Shown piece after piece: positions 6,438 through 6,576 of a stretch of DNA of 6,576 nt (the first letter of the stretch is position 1; every line of letters starts with the position of its first letter). The position numbers were made by a program, and so were the translations under genes. Source of the DNA: JACPSX01 sp035288405 [NCBI: bacterium] (GTDB lineage Bacteria; JACPSX01). The notes under the pieces were generated by a model. It had not been told where the DNA came from. It saw nothing but the letters and a program-made list of their open reading frames with translations, and ran no database searches. The stretch spans positions 1-6,576 of the forward strand of contig DATEAK010000029.1 in assembly GCA_035288405.1 (NCBI GenBank), given 5' to 3'.

Positions 6438-6576
6438 ATGGCGAAACTCTCAGTGGAAGACGTTCCCGTAACAAACCGACGGGTTTTCGTTCGAGTTGAC
6501 TTCAATGTTCCTCTGAACACGGAAGGAAACATTGGAGACGACCGCAGGATCCGTGAAGCATTGCCCACGATCCGCC
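6438..6576 (+). CDS. pgk: Phosphoglycerate kinase, N-terminal fragment (cut by window end)
   Basis: The first 46 residues of phosphoglycerate kinase, which transfers the acyl phosphate of 1,3-bisphosphoglycerate (the product of Gap) to ADP, giving ATP and 3-phosphoglycerate. [12 protein letters not shown] (15-26) is the family signature with substrate-binding D21 and N23. D-D-R-R-I-R (34-39) and the following A-L-P-T-I are also typical. The frame stays open to the window end; a full protein would be about 390-400 residues. The ATG at 6438 is the only reasonable start, but its ribosome binding site is weak (AGAAGA close upstream; GGAG at 6419-6422 is too far). I see no promoter or terminator in the 75-nt gap after gap, so the two genes are probably co-transcribed. 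Confidence 0.95.
   Translation, partial: MAKLSVEDVPVTNRRVFVRVDFNVPLNTEGNIGDDRRIREALPTIR

Overview
This 6.6-kb window looks like chromosomal DNA of a moderately GC-rich Gram-negative bacterium. A PocR-like/GAF/GGDEF signalling protein, an NtrC-type sigma-54 activator, a lone FlgC-like flagellar rod protein and a NagZ glycosidase together suggest Desulfobacterota (the former Deltaproteobacteria) or a nearby phylum. That placement is inference from gene content, not a sequence search. I see no mobile element, tRNA, rRNA or CRISPR array, and every gene has intact family motifs.

Left part (2-3887, + strand): a signalling and motility block. A diguanylate cyclase with a PocR-like sensor region, two GAF domains and a GGEEF catalytic domain (ending at 1987) is followed 79 nt later by a REC-AAA+-Fis sigma-54 activator (GTG start at 2067). 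The gap between them folds into a long imperfect hairpin whose 3' arm contains the Shine-Dalgarno sequence of the regulator. After 102 nt comes a 116-residue FlgC-like rod protein with none of its usual partners (flgB, fliE) next to it. A plausible reading is that the cyclase makes c-di-GMP in response to a signal, the activator controls sigma-54 promoters, and the rod-like protein belongs to an envelope structure of the flagellar family. The sequence shows only proximity, not a functional link.

Middle (3888-5118): a short convergent spacer with GC-rich inverted repeats, one of which resembles an intrinsic terminator for the minus-strand gene. Then comes nagZ on the minus strand, a cell-wall recycling beta-N-acetylglucosaminidase with a slightly altered catalytic loop.

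Right part (5119-6576): a divergent intergenic region with a strong sigma-70-type promoter for gap, a weak candidate promoter for nagZ, and nested inverted repeats. The NAD-type glyceraldehyde-3-phosphate dehydrogenase (gap) follows, and 75 nt later phosphoglycerate kinase (pgk), cut by the window end. gap and pgk form the usual lower-glycolysis operon.

I did not find a clearly new multi-gene system. The observations most worth checking are the hairpin that hides the regulator's ribosome binding site, the isolated small FlgC-like gene with a possible sigma-28 promoter, and the partly degenerate receiver domain of the activator.
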